This document shows positions 35,617 through 45,394 of a DNA stretch of 46,445 nt, piece by piece. The stretch is taken from the NCBI RefSeq assembly GCF_003970495.1, contig NZ_RXWW01000042.1, forward strand, positions 26,613 through 73,057, written 5' to 3'. The stretch is from Staphylococcus pasteuri (GTDB lineage: Bacteria; Bacillota; Bacilli; Staphylococcales; Staphylococcaceae). Numbering within the stretch: position 1 is the first letter of the stretch; every line of letters begins with the position of its first letter. Below the pieces are notes generated by a model that saw only the letters and a program-made list of their open reading frames with translations, was not told the origin of the DNA and did no database searches. The position numbers were made by a program, and so were the translations under genes.

Positions 35617-37659
35617 CTATGACATACTATCAACGATGACCATTTCATCGTAATTAATAGATTCTCTAAGTTTTAATGCAGTGCCTTCAGTAACTTCTTC
35701 GTCTTCTATTAATTCTCTAAGTATACGTCTTTGTTCACGCAATGCATTGAGTTTTATACGTGTTAACGTATTTTCGCTTGCAGAATTAAAGAAATTGTTT
35801 GGTGTTAAGTTATCTATACGCATTAAATAACCATCACAAATCATACCTACTTCTAATTTGTTATCATTAGTAGCTTCTTGTCCTAATCGTTTAACCACAT
35901 TATAGTGAACCATCTTGTTAATTTTAACAAGTTCTAATAGGTTATCAGTAACACTTAATGAAGATGCTGAATTGATTGTTGTTTTCACACGACGTTTCAA
36001 AAGCATACCTCTAAATAATACAATGAGTCGACGTATTAATGAAGCTTGTCGATATACTTGTGTACGTTCAGCATAACGCATATAGTTTTCTAAAATACTA
36101 TTAGTGATATCTCCGTCATCAACTAATTGTTCCAATGTTTTCGTTTCTACATTAAATGCAATTTTTTGAAGTCTTTCAAGTTCTTTAGAGTTTTCATCAT
36201 CTTTCTCTACTGATTTTAAGAATGTTAATTTATCATGATATTCCTTAATCACGTTACCATATCGATAACTTGTTTCAAAAGTTGATCTTTGATTTAGGTA
36301 ATCTATAACATGTTCTAAAATGTAAATTCTTGCCTCTTTGAAATTCATACTACCTACTTTTACTTCAGGCGCATTAGCAGTTACAAATGGTAATAATAGT
36401 TGAGCAGCAACTAAACTTATAATAACCATTCCTGAAGCAATAAATAACAAATCGTTACGATAAGAAAAATCTTGATGATTAGCTAAATAATACGGTAGTG
36501 TCAACGCAATGGCCAGTGAAATTGTTCCGTGAACACCACATAAAGTCATAATCAAAGCATATAAACTTCGCTTAGGTGGCTTTTCTGTTGTGTTATTGCC
36601 ATCATCGTCTTGACTAATCATTTTTTGGAATGGACTGACTGATAAATAAAAATAAGGATATAATACATAAACCCATAAAAATCTAAACAGATAAACAGCC
36701 AATGCTACGAGAACAGTTATGACAATTAAAAAGATCAAATTGTGTGGTTCTGTTTTAATAATATTAATCACAACTTCAGGAACTAAAAATCCTAATATTG
36801 AAAATACAAAACCGTTTAAGACATATCCCAAAATATTCCATGTATGATTATAACTCATTTGTAATCTTGTACGCGTTTGTGCAATTCTATCACGTTCAAA
36901 GCCGTGAACTAAGCCTGCTAACACTGCGGCGATAATACCAGAAGCATGGAATAATTCTGCCACTAAATATGTAACGAATGGAGTTAATAATTGAATAAAC
37001 GTAAACATATTAATGTTTTCTATTCCACGGCGCATTAACGTCAATCTAAAACGAACTAATGCCATTCCAATAAGCAATCCTACAATTGCACCGCCTATAG
37101 AAGCAACTAGAAATTGCTCAATAGATTCCATTATTGAGAACGTTCCAGTTACAAGTACTCCAACTGCAATTTTAAATGAAATGATACCGGCAGCATCATT
37201 TAATAATGACTCACCTTCTAATATCGTCATTGCACCTTTAGGTAACACTTTCCCATTTGTAATTGCTTGCACGGCAACTGCATCAGTAGGACATAAAATT
37301 GCTGCTATGGCAAAAGCTGCACCCGTTGGTAATTCTGGCCATATCCAATGAATGAAAAATCCTACGCCCACTACAGTAGTAATAACAAGACCTAACGCCA
37401 TCATCATAACTGGTTTTATATATTTTCTTAAATGGACCCTTGAGACATTAACGCCTTCTACAAATAGTAGCGGAGCGATAAGTGCGACCATAAATAATTC
37501 CGAATCAAAATTAAACTCAACAGGAATTGGAGTGATAAATAATAGCATACCTAAAGCAATTTGAATGAATGCTAATGGTACTTTCGGCATAAATGTATGA
37601 ACAAATGAACTAATAATAACAACGCCGACAAATATAAGTAATGTTTCAAATATTTCCAA
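35617..37659 (-). CDS. CPA1-family Na+/H+ antiporter (NhaP/NhaK-like)
   Basis: A monovalent cation:proton antiporter of 680 aa. The membrane part (about 1-425, twelve or so helices) contains the CPA1 ion-site region AAILCPTDAVAVQAI near 121-135 and LLNDAAGIISFKIA near 152-165. A cytoplasmic helical domain of about 240 residues rich in Arg, Glu and Lys (Na_H_Exchanger extension) follows. The gene starts at a TTG five bases after GAGGTG. It is monocistronic and ends at the terminator shared with the RsaC-like RNA. It lies beside the unrelated Mnh2 antiporter operon, so two Na+/H+ or K+/H+ systems are adjacent. Ion preference is not readable. Confidence 0.88.
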   Translation of the reverse strand: MEIFETLLIFVGVVIISSFVHTFMPKVPLAFIQIALGMLLFITPIPVEFNFDSELFMVALIAPLLFVEGVNVSRVHLRKYIKPVMMMALGLVITTVVGVGFFIHWIWPELPTGAAFAIAAILCPTDAVAVQAITNGKVLPKGAMTILEGESLLNDAAGIISFKIAVGVLVTGTFSIMESIEQFLVASIGGAIVGLLIGMALVRFRLTLMRRGIENINMFTFIQLLTPFVTYLVAELFHASGIIAAVLAGLVHGFERDRIAQTRTRLQMSYNHTWNILGYVLNGFVFSILGFLVPEVVINIIKTEPHNLIFLIVITVLVALAVYLFRFLWVYVLYPYFYLSVSPFQKMISQDDDGNNTTEKPPKRSLYALIMTLCGVHGTISLAIALTLPYYLANHQDFSYRNDLLFIASGMVIISLVAAQLLLPFVTANAPEVKVGSMNFKEARIYILEHVIDYLNQRSTFETSYRYGNVIKEYHDKLTFLKSVEKDDENSKELERLQKIAFNVETKTLEQLVDDGDITNSILENYMRYAERTQVYRQASLIRRLIVLFRGMLLKRRVKTTINSASSLSVTDNLLELVKINKMVHYNVVKRLGQEATNDNKLEVGMICDGYLMRIDNLTPNNFFNSASENTLTRIKLNALREQRRILRELIEDEEVTEGTALKLRESINYDEMVIVDSMS

Positions 37660-38136
37660 ACTTTCACCTCTTTAATAAATTATTTTTGGGATGAAAATTA
37701 AGTAAAAAATAATGGAATTGATGTACTTCAGGGGTTAAATAAAGTAGAAGCGATTATTAAATAAAAAGCAAAACGTATATAACGGCATAATTGAATCCAT
37801 TTGATAATTAAGCAGTAAGAATTCAATTAAGTTATCACAAATTGGTTTTATCAATACATCAATAATATAAATATTAATTGAAAAGTAAACACATAGAGTC
37901 TAAACGAATTTTATGATTTTGGAATGTTAAAGTACTGCACTGGTTAACAATAACGTCCAATATCAAAAGCCCAAACGTCACACTTTAAAGTTCCAAACTC
38001 ATAAAACATTTTTATCACTTTCCAATAAATAACTACTTAATTTCACAATTTTCCTTGTTCAATATTTTATCATTATTTTACATAATACTTAAATAAATCG
38101 CACCTTTATTTCTCATATTTTTCTGACAAATATAAA
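37660..38136. other. Intergenic region upstream of the CPA1 antiporter gene
   Basis: An AT-rich stretch of about 480 bp that must hold the antiporter promoter. I found no convincing -35/-10 pair, repeat, hairpin or small reading frame. Confidence 0.5.
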
Positions 38137-38174
38137 AGCAATTAAACACTTATTTTTTAAAGTGTCCAATTGCT
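38137..38174 (-). terminator. Terminator of the mnh2 operon
   Basis: On the minus strand AGCAATTGGACACTT pairs with AAGTGTTTAATTGCT (G-U pairs in the middle), then a T-rich tail, 19 bp after the mnhG2 stop. Confidence 0.8.
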
Positions 38175-38192
38175 TTATTTCTTTTCCACAAA

Positions 38193-38648
38193 TTATTTAT
38201 AGAGCTTCTTCTTATCTTTATAATATAATTTTTCTCTTCTTTCTTCTCTCAATTTTGCTCGTGTTTTTAATTCTTCAGCCGAATTGAATTCATTTTGGCT
38301 GAGTAAAATCGAAGACTGTCTTGGCACATCATCTTTTCTATACATATAGGCACCATTTCGATAAGCAGCACGCGCTACCAAATGCATTCCAACTGGAGAT
38401 GTTAAATTAATAAAAACAAGTGATAATAATAATCTAACACTGAAAAATCCAGCGTTCATAGTAAAGTAGATTAATACACCAATGATAGTCAATAATACAG
38501 ATAAAGTAGAACTTTTCGTTGATGCATGACTACGTAAGAAGACATCTTGGAATTTCACAATACCTATCGCACTAATCAATGCGATAATACTACCTAGAAA
38601 AATTAAAATAGCAGAGATGAGGCTAACGATTTCTTTTATTGTTTCCAT
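38193..38648 (-). CDS. mnhG2: Na+/H+ antiporter subunit MnhG2
   Basis: A small membrane subunit. I start it at the ATG at 38648 (151 aa), placed 11 bases after GGAGGAGG and matching the family length; the frame extends 17 codons further inside mnhF2. Three helices cover residues 5-95, with the conserved [14 protein letters not shown] and [19 protein letters not shown] soluble charged tail of about 50 residues follows, ending in a Lys-rich stretch. It overlaps mnhF2 by 26 bp. It is the last gene of the seven-gene complex and essential for Mrp/Mnh-type antiport in related systems. Confidence 0.93.
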   Translation of the reverse strand: METIKEIVSLISAILIFLGSIIALISAIGIVKFQDVFLRSHASTKSSTLSVLLTIIGVLIYFTMNAGFFSVRLLLSLVFINLTSPVGMHLVARAAYRNGAYMYRKDDVPRQSSILLSQNEFNSAEELKTRAKLREERREKLYYKDKKKLYK

Positions 38649-38925
38649 TGAAAACGCGACCTCCTCCAATAAATCTAGAAATGGATACTGAACTAACAAA
38701 TGAAATAATCGCTATTAACATAATTGAATCTAGAAACGATACAGTATCCATAATGACACTCATGACACCAACGATCGACATCACAACTGCACTTGTCGCA
38801 TCGAATGAAACAACTCTATCAGCAGTGGTTGGTCCTTTAATTAACCTAAGCAGACATATTAATAATGCAATACCAAATATAACCAGAGCTGAAATAATAA
38901 AAAATTGAGTCAAAGCCTGTATCAT
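38623..38925 (-). CDS. mnhF2: Na+/H+ antiporter subunit MnhF2
   Basis: A 100-aa subunit with three helices (about 5-25, 37-58, 62-83), of the MrpF/PhaF family. The conserved [17 protein letters not shown] lies between helices one and two. The Asp in this loop is a conserved, functionally important position in Mrp systems. It begins in a 4-bp ATGA overlap with the mnhE2 stop behind GGAGGTG, and its end overlaps mnhG2. The length equals that of S. aureus MnhF2. Confidence 0.94.
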   Translation of the reverse strand: MIQALTQFFIISALVIFGIALLICLLRLIKGPTTADRVVSFDATSAVVMSIVGVMSVIMDTVSFLDSIMLIAIISFVSSVSISRFIGGGRVFNGNNKRNR

Positions 38926-39404
38926 CGTGTCACCTCCAAGATTAAATCTTCATATTGTTTAATATTACGTAATAAATTCTTCTTATCTTTATCTGTCACA
39001 TCAATACTATGAATTAAAAACTTATTTGTGCCTTTCGATATACGTATCACTGTCGAACCTGGCGTGATAATAATCAATATAGTTAAAAATGTAATTGCCC
39101 AGTCGTTTTTCAAATTCGTTTCGTACGTTAATAAACCTGGGTTCATATCTTTAGTTTTAAATAAAATATAATTAATTGTACTAATACTAGCTGTAATCAA
39201 TTGATATAAATAAACCATTAAAAATTTAAAAGCAACCCATATTTTTCTTAAATAAAATTCTTGTCCGAAAAAACGATGTAAAATATAAATTACGATAATA
39301 CCAATGAGATAGCCTGAGAAGAAGGTTGTAAACTTGAATTCATCCTCGTCTTGGAATAATACCCACAAAAATGCAATAACAATATTTAGTACGACTTGAT
39401 TCAT
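38922..39404 (-). CDS. mnhE2: Na+/H+ antiporter subunit MnhE2
   Basis: A 160-aa MrpE-family subunit with two to three N-terminal helices and a C-terminal soluble part ending [13 protein letters not shown]. The conserved [19 protein letters not shown] block (here [26 protein letters not shown]) is near residues 112-137. The ATG directly follows the mnhD2 stop (TAGATG). It is needed for complex stability, with no transport site of its own known. Confidence 0.94.
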   Translation of the reverse strand: MNQVVLNIVIAFLWVLFQDEDEFKFTTFFSGYLIGIIVIYILHRFFGQEFYLRKIWVAFKFLMVYLYQLITASISTINYILFKTKDMNPGLLTYETNLKNDWAITFLTILIIITPGSTVIRISKGTNKFLIHSIDVTDKDKKNLLRNIKQYEDLILEVTR

Positions 39405-40901
39405 CTAGTTACTTCCCTCCTTCAAATGTGTATTAACGTTTTGATGGAATTTATGTTCATCCATATTTAGTGATGTAGCATTTTCAGTCACTTGTAATAC
39501 AAGCGGTGCCGCAATACCCATTAATAAAACGACTGCAACGAGTATACCTAGAATACCTGTACGATGTTTAGGTATCTTCTTGAAGTCTACTTCTTCACCA
39601 TCTTGATCGCCAAAATACATCACAAATAATATTCTAAACAAGCTATACATAGCGATTAAACTTGTCACGATCATTAAACCTAGTCCAATGTAGTTACCAT
39701 TTTCAATTGCACCTTTAAAAATAAGTACTTTCCCTGGGAATCCACTAAATGGAGGTACACCGCCAATAGCTAAAATCATAACGACAAATGCTATTCCAAA
39801 AAATGGCTCACGTTTGGCAAGTCCACTCAAGTAGTGATATTGACGATAGCCTGAAATGTAAACTAGGCTACCTACAATGAAAAATAATAACGTTTTAACG
39901 ATAATATCATTTGCTAGATAGAAAATAGCGCCATTCACACCTGAAAAAGTGTTTGAACCTAAACCAAGAATGACAAATCCAATTGATAAAATAACTTGGT
40001 AGGCAGCGATTTTCTTAATATCTTTATAAGCTAATACACCAAAAGCGCCTATAATCATCGTTAAACATGACATAAAAATAAGTAATGGATGCGTCACATT
40101 TTCATGATGATGGAAGATTAATGTAAAGAAACGTATTAATGCATAGGCACCTACTTTAGTCATTAATGCTGCAAATAGTGCTGCTAGTTCTGTATTTAAT
40201 ACTGCATATGCTTTAGGTAACCACATGAATATGACAAGAGCTGCTTTAGAACTGAATGCAACAAGAAATATGAGTGAAATCATTGTCACAGTTTGATTAT
40301 CTTGCATATGACTCAATCTTAATGCAACATGTGAAAAATTAAGTGTTCCTACTGTCTTATATAATAAGCCAATTGCGAAAAGTAAGAACCATGATCCAAT
40401 AATATTTAATACGACATAAATAATGGCAGCACGTAATTGTTCTACAGATTGACCTAACGTAACAAGTACAAAAGATGCAAGTAACATAATTTCAAACATC
40501 ACATATAAATTAAATAAATCAGAAGTTAAGAATGCACCTATGACACCTACAGTTAAAAACAGAATAAATGATGGTAAATGAAATCGATTGACACGTTGTT
40601 CACCACGACCAAATCCATATGCCATGATTAAAGTAACGACAAAAGATGTTATGGTTACCATTAATAAACTTAATGAATCACCTAAAAACTGTATTCCAAA
40701 TGGCGCTTTCCAACCCCCAAAGTCTAATGTGATGGGATGATGATTCATTACATAAATTAGTAATAATAATGAGATAATCGTATTCACTATCATTGTATTG
40801 ATACAAAGAAATTTCGATACTTTATTTTTATCTTTTATAAATACTAGTATTAAAGCGCAAAGAAATGGGAGTAACATTGGCAATATTAATAAATTACTCA
40901 T
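39405..40901 (-). CDS. mnhD2: Na+/H+ antiporter subunit MnhD2 (NuoM/NuoN-like)
   Basis: A proton-pumping type subunit related to complex I NuoL/M/N. I start it at the ATG at 40901 (498 aa, the family length), nine bases after AAGGGGTG. The GTG four codons upstream lies against that site. About fourteen helices are present. The conserved glutamate in [12 protein letters not shown] (near 138) and lysines in [20 protein letters not shown] (near 220-240) and [13 protein letters not shown] correspond to the proton-relay residues of the family. It overlaps mnhC2 by 8 bp. Confidence 0.94.
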   Translation of the reverse strand: MSNLLILPMLLPFLCALILVFIKDKNKVSKFLCINTMIVNTIISLLLLIYVMNHHPITLDFGGWKAPFGIQFLGDSLSLLMVTITSFVVTLIMAYGFGRGEQRVNRFHLPSFILFLTVGVIGAFLTSDLFNLYVMFEIMLLASFVLVTLGQSVEQLRAAIIYVVLNIIGSWFLLFAIGLLYKTVGTLNFSHVALRLSHMQDNQTVTMISLIFLVAFSSKAALVIFMWLPKAYAVLNTELAALFAALMTKVGAYALIRFFTLIFHHHENVTHPLLIFMSCLTMIIGAFGVLAYKDIKKIAAYQVILSIGFVILGLGSNTFSGVNGAIFYLANDIIVKTLLFFIVGSLVYISGYRQYHYLSGLAKREPFFGIAFVVMILAIGGVPPFSGFPGKVLIFKGAIENGNYIGLGLMIVTSLIAMYSLFRILFVMYFGDQDGEEVDFKKIPKHRTGILGILVAVVLLMGIAAPLVLQVTENATSLNMDEHKFHQNVNTHLKEGSN

Positions 40902-41238
40902 TATCTTCTTCACCCCTTAATACATTGATTTCATCTTCTTTTGTTACACGATATGTTCTATAAATTAATACAAGTAAAAATGCCGTCATACCAAATCCAA
41001 TAACAATCGCTGTTAATACAATTGCTTGTAGTAGTGGATCCACAAAATGTTGATGACCGCCTTTAATAAGTGCTTCAGACATTCCAGGACCATATTGACC
41101 CATACTCATAATAATCAGATTACCGGCATGCGTATATATGGAAATACCAATAACAATTCTAATTAAATTAACCGATAGAATCATATACGTACCAATAAAT
41201 ACTAAAAATCCTATTACTAATAATAAAATGAGATTCAT
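40894..41238 (-). CDS. mnhC2: Na+/H+ antiporter subunit MnhC2 (NuoK-like)
   Basis: A 114-aa subunit with three helices homologous to NuoK. The conserved [26 protein letters not shown] is near residues 23-48 and the [18 protein letters not shown] helix near 67-84. The C-terminal tail is acidic. It begins in a 4-bp overlap with mnhB2 (ATGA) and ends in an overlap with mnhD2, so all central subunits are translationally coupled. Confidence 0.94.
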   Translation of the reverse strand: MNLILLLVIGFLVFIGTYMILSVNLIRIVIGISIYTHAGNLIIMSMGQYGPGMSEALIKGGHQHFVDPLLQAIVLTAIVIGFGMTAFLLVLIYRTYRVTKEDEINVLRGEEDNE

Positions 41239-41660
41239 GATTTACCCCCACTTATTGATAGCATCACCGTTACAATAACACCAACAACGGTTAGTAATAT
41301 GCCTAGTTCAAATAAAGTCACAGTAGTCGCATGAACGTGACCTATTAGAGGTAAAGCAATATCCGCTTCAGTTTGGTATAAAAATGGCTTCCCGAAAAAT
41401 GTTGGTACAATAGCAGTCATTACTGATACTAAAGAACCTATAATCATTAACTTTTTAAAATCAATTGGCAAACTAATCAGTACCTGTTTAACATCAAACG
41501 CAAGGAACATAAGAATAAATGCCGAACTGAAAATCAAGCCACCAATAAATCCACCACCTGGATTATTGTGTCCCGCAAAGAACACATAGAATCCAAATGT
41601 TAATAAGATAAACACAACAATCTTAGTTACCGTTCGTAGCACTACATCATTCTCTTTCAT
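41235..41660 (-). CDS. mnhB2: Na+/H+ antiporter subunit MnhB2
   Basis: A 141-aa MrpB-family subunit with four helices. It has the conserved [27 protein letters not shown] (about 22-48) and a second Gly/Leu-rich half, [18 protein letters not shown]. It overlaps the end of mnhA2 by 14 bp, behind a GGAGG-containing site in that gene. In Mrp systems MrpB sits near the Na+ path between MrpA and the small subunits. Confidence 0.94.
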   Translation of the reverse strand: MKENDVVLRTVTKIVVFILLTFGFYVFFAGHNNPGGGFIGGLIFSSAFILMFLAFDVKQVLISLPIDFKKLMIIGSLVSVMTAIVPTFFGKPFLYQTEADIALPLIGHVHATTVTLFELGILLTVVGVIVTVMLSISGGKS

Positions 41661-44049
41661 CTTGTCCCCTCCGATCTTTATAAGTTAATAATGTATAAAT
41701 CCCAAGTCCTGCGATAATCAATACTAGACCTTCAAATAAAGTATCTAGTGCTCTGAAATCTCCTAGGATAGCGTTAACTATATTTTTACCACCAGTTAAT
41801 TTATCTGCATTTTCATAGAATTTAGATATTGTTGGCATACCGTCAGTTTGCTGAGTAATGAATATGAGTGAAACAACAGTAACCGCAGTAATCAATGACA
41901 CAATGATTTTGATTGTTTCTTTTTTAATATTCGCTTTTGCTCTCGGAACGTTAGGTAATCTAGAAAAACTAACGATAAATAGTATAGTCGTTATTGTTTC
42001 AACTACTAGTTGTGTCAGTGCTAAATCAGGTGCTTTCATCGCAATGAAGAATAATGTAACAGCAAATCCTATAACACCATTCAACACAACCATTGTCAGA
42101 CGTTGTCTAATAAATATAAGTACAATTCCAATAATCAATGTAACAATTGATAAAATCACTTCTAATGGTCCAAAAGTAGATACATGCAACTCATGTACAT
42201 GTGGAAAGCCTACACGAATATAGCCATACATAATTATGGCAACAAAGATAAGCAATGTAATGATAATGTAGTGGTTAAGTTTGTTTTTCATCAACATTCT
42301 TATACTATATCCAGAATAAGCTTCAAACTTTCTATAAATAGCCATGTAAGTATCTGTTATAGAAGCATGTTTGATTAATTTATGTGTTAAAGATTTCCAC
42401 TCTACCATTAAAGCTAAAGCTATACCTACAACGATGACAATAATACTTAAAATAAGTGGTAAATTAATGCCGTGCCATTGTGAAATATGTGGTGCGATGT
42501 TATCCACTTGTGTACCTTTAGCTGTAACTGATCTTAAGGCTGGTAAAATGATGTGCTGACCAAAAAGATTTGGAATAACGAATATAATTGGTATTAATAT
42601 CATTAATACTAATGCGGGCAAACTAAACGCTACAGGCTCATGAATATTTTTCTTAGTAAAATAATCTTTATTAAATTTGCCCCAAAATGTTTCTTTAATC
42701 ATGTAAAGTGCATAGGTAAAGGTAAAGATACTAGCTATTACACCTATAGCAACAACAATAATCGTTAATGTAATATCAAATTGGTCTAAATGTATAGCCT
42801 TTACTAATGAATCAAAAAACATTTCTTTACTTAAAAATCCGTTTAAAAATGGCACTCCTGCCATAGATAATGCTGCTAGCAACATTGTAATATGCATTTT
42901 AGGGAACAGTTTACGCATTCCATTTAAATAACGTATGTCTCTCGTTCCAGCTTCATGATCGATGATACCTACACCCATGAATAACGCACATTTAAAAATA
43001 GCGTGATTCATTAAATGAAATAATCCGGCAAATAATACTAAAACATAATACTCTGATAATGAATCTGAAGGATGTTGTGCATAACCGCCGCCAATTCCTA
43101 CCATTGACATCATCATGCCTAATTGACTAATAGTTGAATACGCTAAAATCCCTTTTAAATCGTATTGTCTTAAAGCTGTAATAGAACCAAATAACATAGT
43201 TATTAAACCTACAAATGTCACAATATAAATATAGACATCACTTAATCCTAATACTGGAGTAAAACGGAATAATAAGAAAATACCCGCTTTTACCATAGTA
43301 GCTGAATGAAGATAGGCACTAACTGGGGTTGGTGCAGCCATTGCTTTAGGTAGCCATACATGAAATGGAAATTGTGCAGATTTGGTAAAGGCACCTAATA
43401 ATATCATTAACATCATTGGCATAAATAAAGGATGATTAATAATATGATGACGTTGTTCAATAATCTCTGTAATCGTATTTGTTCCGGTCATCAAATACAA
43501 CATAATAAATCCTGTCAATAATGCTAATCCGCCAAATACAGTTATCATGAAGGATTGTATAGCTCCCAACTGACTATTACCATTATCATACCAATAGGAT
43601 ATAAGTAAAAATGATGAAACACTTGTTAACTCCCAAAAGATATACATCAAAATGGTATTATTTGAAAGCACAATTCCTAACATACTAAACATAAATAATA
43701 ATAAATAAAAGAAGAATCTAGGTAGGTTATCCGTATGAGGCGATAAATATTGAGTAGCATAGAAAAATACCGCTACACCTATAAGTGAAATAATTAAAGC
43801 AAACATTAAACTGAGTCCATCTAGCCTCAAGTCAAAGTTAATATCTAGCGAAGTCATCCATGGAATATGCAACGTAATCATATGTTGCTGAACAATCTGT
43901 GGTATCTTCGCAATAAAATAGATTGATGAAATAATAGGGGCACATAGTGCTATATAACCTGCCAACGCATTCATTTTACGATGTAACATGGACAATAGCA
44001 CTAGACCCGTAATGGCTACTAATATCACCATTAGGTTTAACAAGCCCAT
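41647..44049 (-). CDS. mnhA2: Na+/H+ antiporter subunit MnhA2 (NuoL-like)
   Basis: The largest subunit, 800 aa. I use the ATG at 44049, six bases after GGAGG; a TTG just before it is less likely. About twenty helices are present. The N-terminal NuoL-like part (1-480) has the conserved [19 protein letters not shown] (Glu near 141) and [35 protein letters not shown] near 223-257. The C-terminal extension (about 600-780) has the MrpA-type domain [20 protein letters not shown]. It lies about 20 bp after the recombinase-like gene on the same strand, with no terminator between. In S. aureus Mnh2 works mainly at alkaline pH with Na+ or K+. Confidence 0.94.
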   Translation of the reverse strand: MGLLNLMVILVAITGLVLLSMLHRKMNALAGYIALCAPIISSIYFIAKIPQIVQQHMITLHIPWMTSLDINFDLRLDGLSLMFALIISLIGVAVFFYATQYLSPHTDNLPRFFFYLLLFMFSMLGIVLSNNTILMYIFWELTSVSSFLLISYWYDNGNSQLGAIQSFMITVFGGLALLTGFIMLYLMTGTNTITEIIEQRHHIINHPLFMPMMLMILLGAFTKSAQFPFHVWLPKAMAAPTPVSAYLHSATMVKAGIFLLFRFTPVLGLSDVYIYIVTFVGLITMLFGSITALRQYDLKGILAYSTISQLGMMMSMVGIGGGYAQHPSDSLSEYYVLVLFAGLFHLMNHAIFKCALFMGVGIIDHEAGTRDIRYLNGMRKLFPKMHITMLLAALSMAGVPFLNGFLSKEMFFDSLVKAIHLDQFDITLTIIVVAIGVIASIFTFTYALYMIKETFWGKFNKDYFTKKNIHEPVAFSLPALVLMILIPIIFVIPNLFGQHIILPALRSVTAKGTQVDNIAPHISQWHGINLPLILSIIVIVVGIALALMVEWKSLTHKLIKHASITDTYMAIYRKFEAYSGYSIRMLMKNKLNHYIIITLLIFVAIIMYGYIRVGFPHVHELHVSTFGPLEVILSIVTLIIGIVLIFIRQRLTMVVLNGVIGFAVTLFFIAMKAPDLALTQLVVETITTILFIVSFSRLPNVPRAKANIKKETIKIIVSLITAVTVVSLIFITQQTDGMPTISKFYENADKLTGGKNIVNAILGDFRALDTLFEGLVLIIAGLGIYTLLTYKDRRGQDERE

Positions 44050-44068
44050 CAAAAGCCTCCTTTTTAAT

Positions 44069-44626
44069 TTATAAATTCAACGCAATAACAGTATTATTAT
44101 GAGTTTTATCTTTAATACCAATAAACTTCATCGTTTCATGCGTTGTTTGGTGTCCTAAATATTTTTGAATAATAGAAATGGAAATACCTGATTGATAAGC
44201 GTGATAGGCAAATGTCTTTCTAAGTGTAGTTAACCCAACATGCGGTATATTAGATTCTTCAGCTGCCTTATGAATAATGCGATATGCTTGTTGCCTAGAT
44301 AATCCCTTACCGGTTCTTAATGATTGGAATATAAGTTTATCTTCCTGAATTTGATAATGATTAATATAATCTTGTAACTCATTTCTTAAATCTGGGGGCA
44401 ATAAAATTTGTATAGAGGGGTCAACATTGTCAATCCAAGTTGATTTGATATTTCCACTTTCAACTGACTTTAGTCTATGGACTTTCATATTTAATAATTC
44501 ACATAACTTAACACCTGTATGTATCGCAAATTTAAATAATAAATAATCTCTTTGTGAACGAGATCGCAATATAGTGTACATTTTTTGTATGTCTTCTGTA
44601 TTTCTAATAGGTTCTACTTGATTCAT
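44069..44626 (-). CDS. Tyrosine-recombinase-like protein lacking the catalytic tyrosine
   Basis: 185 aa from the ATG at 44626, placed after a strong CAGGAGG; the frame is open 18 codons further. The fold is that of the catalytic domain of Xer/phage integrases: [42 protein letters not shown] and [17 protein letters not shown] all align with family boxes. Key residues are changed: Arg I is K40, the HxxR histidine is T133 (R136 kept), and the nucleophilic Tyr of the usual RYIGI end is F168. H159 is kept. No N-terminal core-binding domain is present. Strand cleavage is therefore unlikely, and DNA binding without recombination is my inference. The gene lies about 20 bp upstream of mnhA2, probably in the same transcript. 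Confidence 0.85.
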   Translation of the reverse strand: MNQVEPIRNTEDIQKMYTILRSRSQRDYLLFKFAIHTGVKLCELLNMKVHRLKSVESGNIKSTWIDNVDPSIQILLPPDLRNELQDYINHYQIQEDKLIFQSLRTGKGLSRQQAYRIIHKAAEESNIPHVGLTTLRKTFAYHAYQSGISISIIQKYLGHQTTHETMKFIGIKDKTHNNTVIALNL

Positions 44627-44679
44627 ACGTCCTCCTGAAAAAAGTTTCTTATTCAATGATAAATCATATTTATGTAACA

Positions 44680-44698
44680 TTAAAGCAGTTTGCTTAAA
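44680..44698. promoter_or_regulatory. Inverted repeat in divergent promoter region
   Basis: TTAAAGCA, three bases, TGCTTAAA: an inverted repeat with one mismatch per arm pair. It lies 54 bp upstream of the recombinase-like gene and 70 bp upstream of the DUF1659 gene. A TATGAT on the minus strand (44663-44668) could be a -10 beside it. It may be an operator; no binding protein is known to me. Confidence 0.35.
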
Positions 44699-44767
44699 AA
44701 TAAATTAATAAATAGTGTCCCTTTTAAAATTTACTTTCGATATATAAAGTGAAAGGAGGTCATTACA

Positions 44768-44974
44768 ATGAATGAAGTTAACCAACTTGTAGTTGTTTTA
44801 ACACGTGTCACTTATGATTCAGAAGGTAAAGCAACTCAACACAAACGTCGTTTTTCAAATTTAAAGCCCACTGCTACAGATGAACAAATCAAAACGTTTT
44901 CTTCTATTATTGAACGATTAACTGGAGAATCATTCGATAAAGTTGAAGCAATTAGAACTCAAGCATTAGTATAG
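44768..44974 (+). CDS. DUF1659 family small protein
   Basis: A 68-aa protein matching the DUF1659 family. The first half, VNQLVVVLTRVTYDSEGKATQHKRRFSNLKPTATDEQI, is a predicted beta-meander with the conserved KxRxF-type strand. The C-terminal half is a helix (TFSSIIERLTGESFDKVEAI). There is no signal or membrane segment. AAAGGAGG stands eight bases before the ATG. A DUF2922 gene follows 10 bp downstream; the two small families commonly occur as a pair in Firmicutes. The function is unknown. The gene is divergent from the recombinase-like gene. Confidence 0.8.
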   Translation: MNEVNQLVVVLTRVTYDSEGKATQHKRRFSNLKPTATDEQIKTFSSIIERLTGESFDKVEAIRTQALV

Positions 44975-44984
44975 GAGGACTAAC

Positions 44985-45206
44985 ATGAAGACTACATTAG
45001 ATCTTGTATTCAAAAATCAATTAGACAAACCTGTTAAGTTACAAATACCCGAAAATGACAGCTCTATAACTGAACAAATTGCAAAAGAATGTATGAAACA
45101 GTTATTAAAGTTAGATATTTTAAAATCAACTGAAGGCCCAATTAATAAAATCTATGCAGCGTATATCGTAACTAAAAATACTCAAATTCTTTTTGAAAAC
45201 AAATAG
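44985..45206 (+). CDS. DUF2922 family small protein
   Basis: A 73-aa protein of the DUF2922 family. It opens with a strand (KTTLDLVFKNQLDKPVKLQIP), continues through a long helix (EQIAKECMKQLLKLDIL) and ends with a strand pair (IYAAYIVTKNTQILFEN). This is the same strand-helix-strand layout as the DUF1659 partner, and the two may share ancestry or form a heterodimer (inference). AGGAGG lies before the ATG. It is the second gene of a two-gene operon with its own terminator. No biochemical role is known. Confidence 0.8.
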   Translation: MKTTLDLVFKNQLDKPVKLQIPENDSSITEQIAKECMKQLLKLDILKSTEGPINKIYAAYIVTKNTQILFENK

Positions 45207-45230
45207 ATAGTGCCAATTTGATATTTAAAC

Positions 45231-45271
45231 CGCTTCTCACTGAACAATGATTCAGTAAGAAGCGTTTTTTT
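45231..45271 (+). terminator. Terminator of the DUF1659-DUF2922 pair
   Basis: A 14-bp stem (CGCTTCTCACTGAA/TTCAGTAAGAAGCG, one mismatch) with a 6-base loop and a T7 tail. Confidence 0.92.
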
Positions 45272-45394
45272 ATTATCATAGAATATGAATATTATGACCT
45301 CATATTTCTCTATATGATTTAACGCCATCTATTTTATATAACCCTTATTTCCGTTATAATTAATTCACTATATAAGAAATGAGTGACACACAAT

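Noticed and set aside
35439..35648. 69-codon open frame on the minus strand after the antiporter gene
   Set aside because: It runs through the RsaC-like region and its terminator hairpin, and has no start signal.
44069..44626. Integrase gene as a sign of a prophage or genomic island
   Set aside because: No att repeats, phage genes, tRNA or odd neighbours; the gene sits in core gene order and lacks the catalytic tyrosine.
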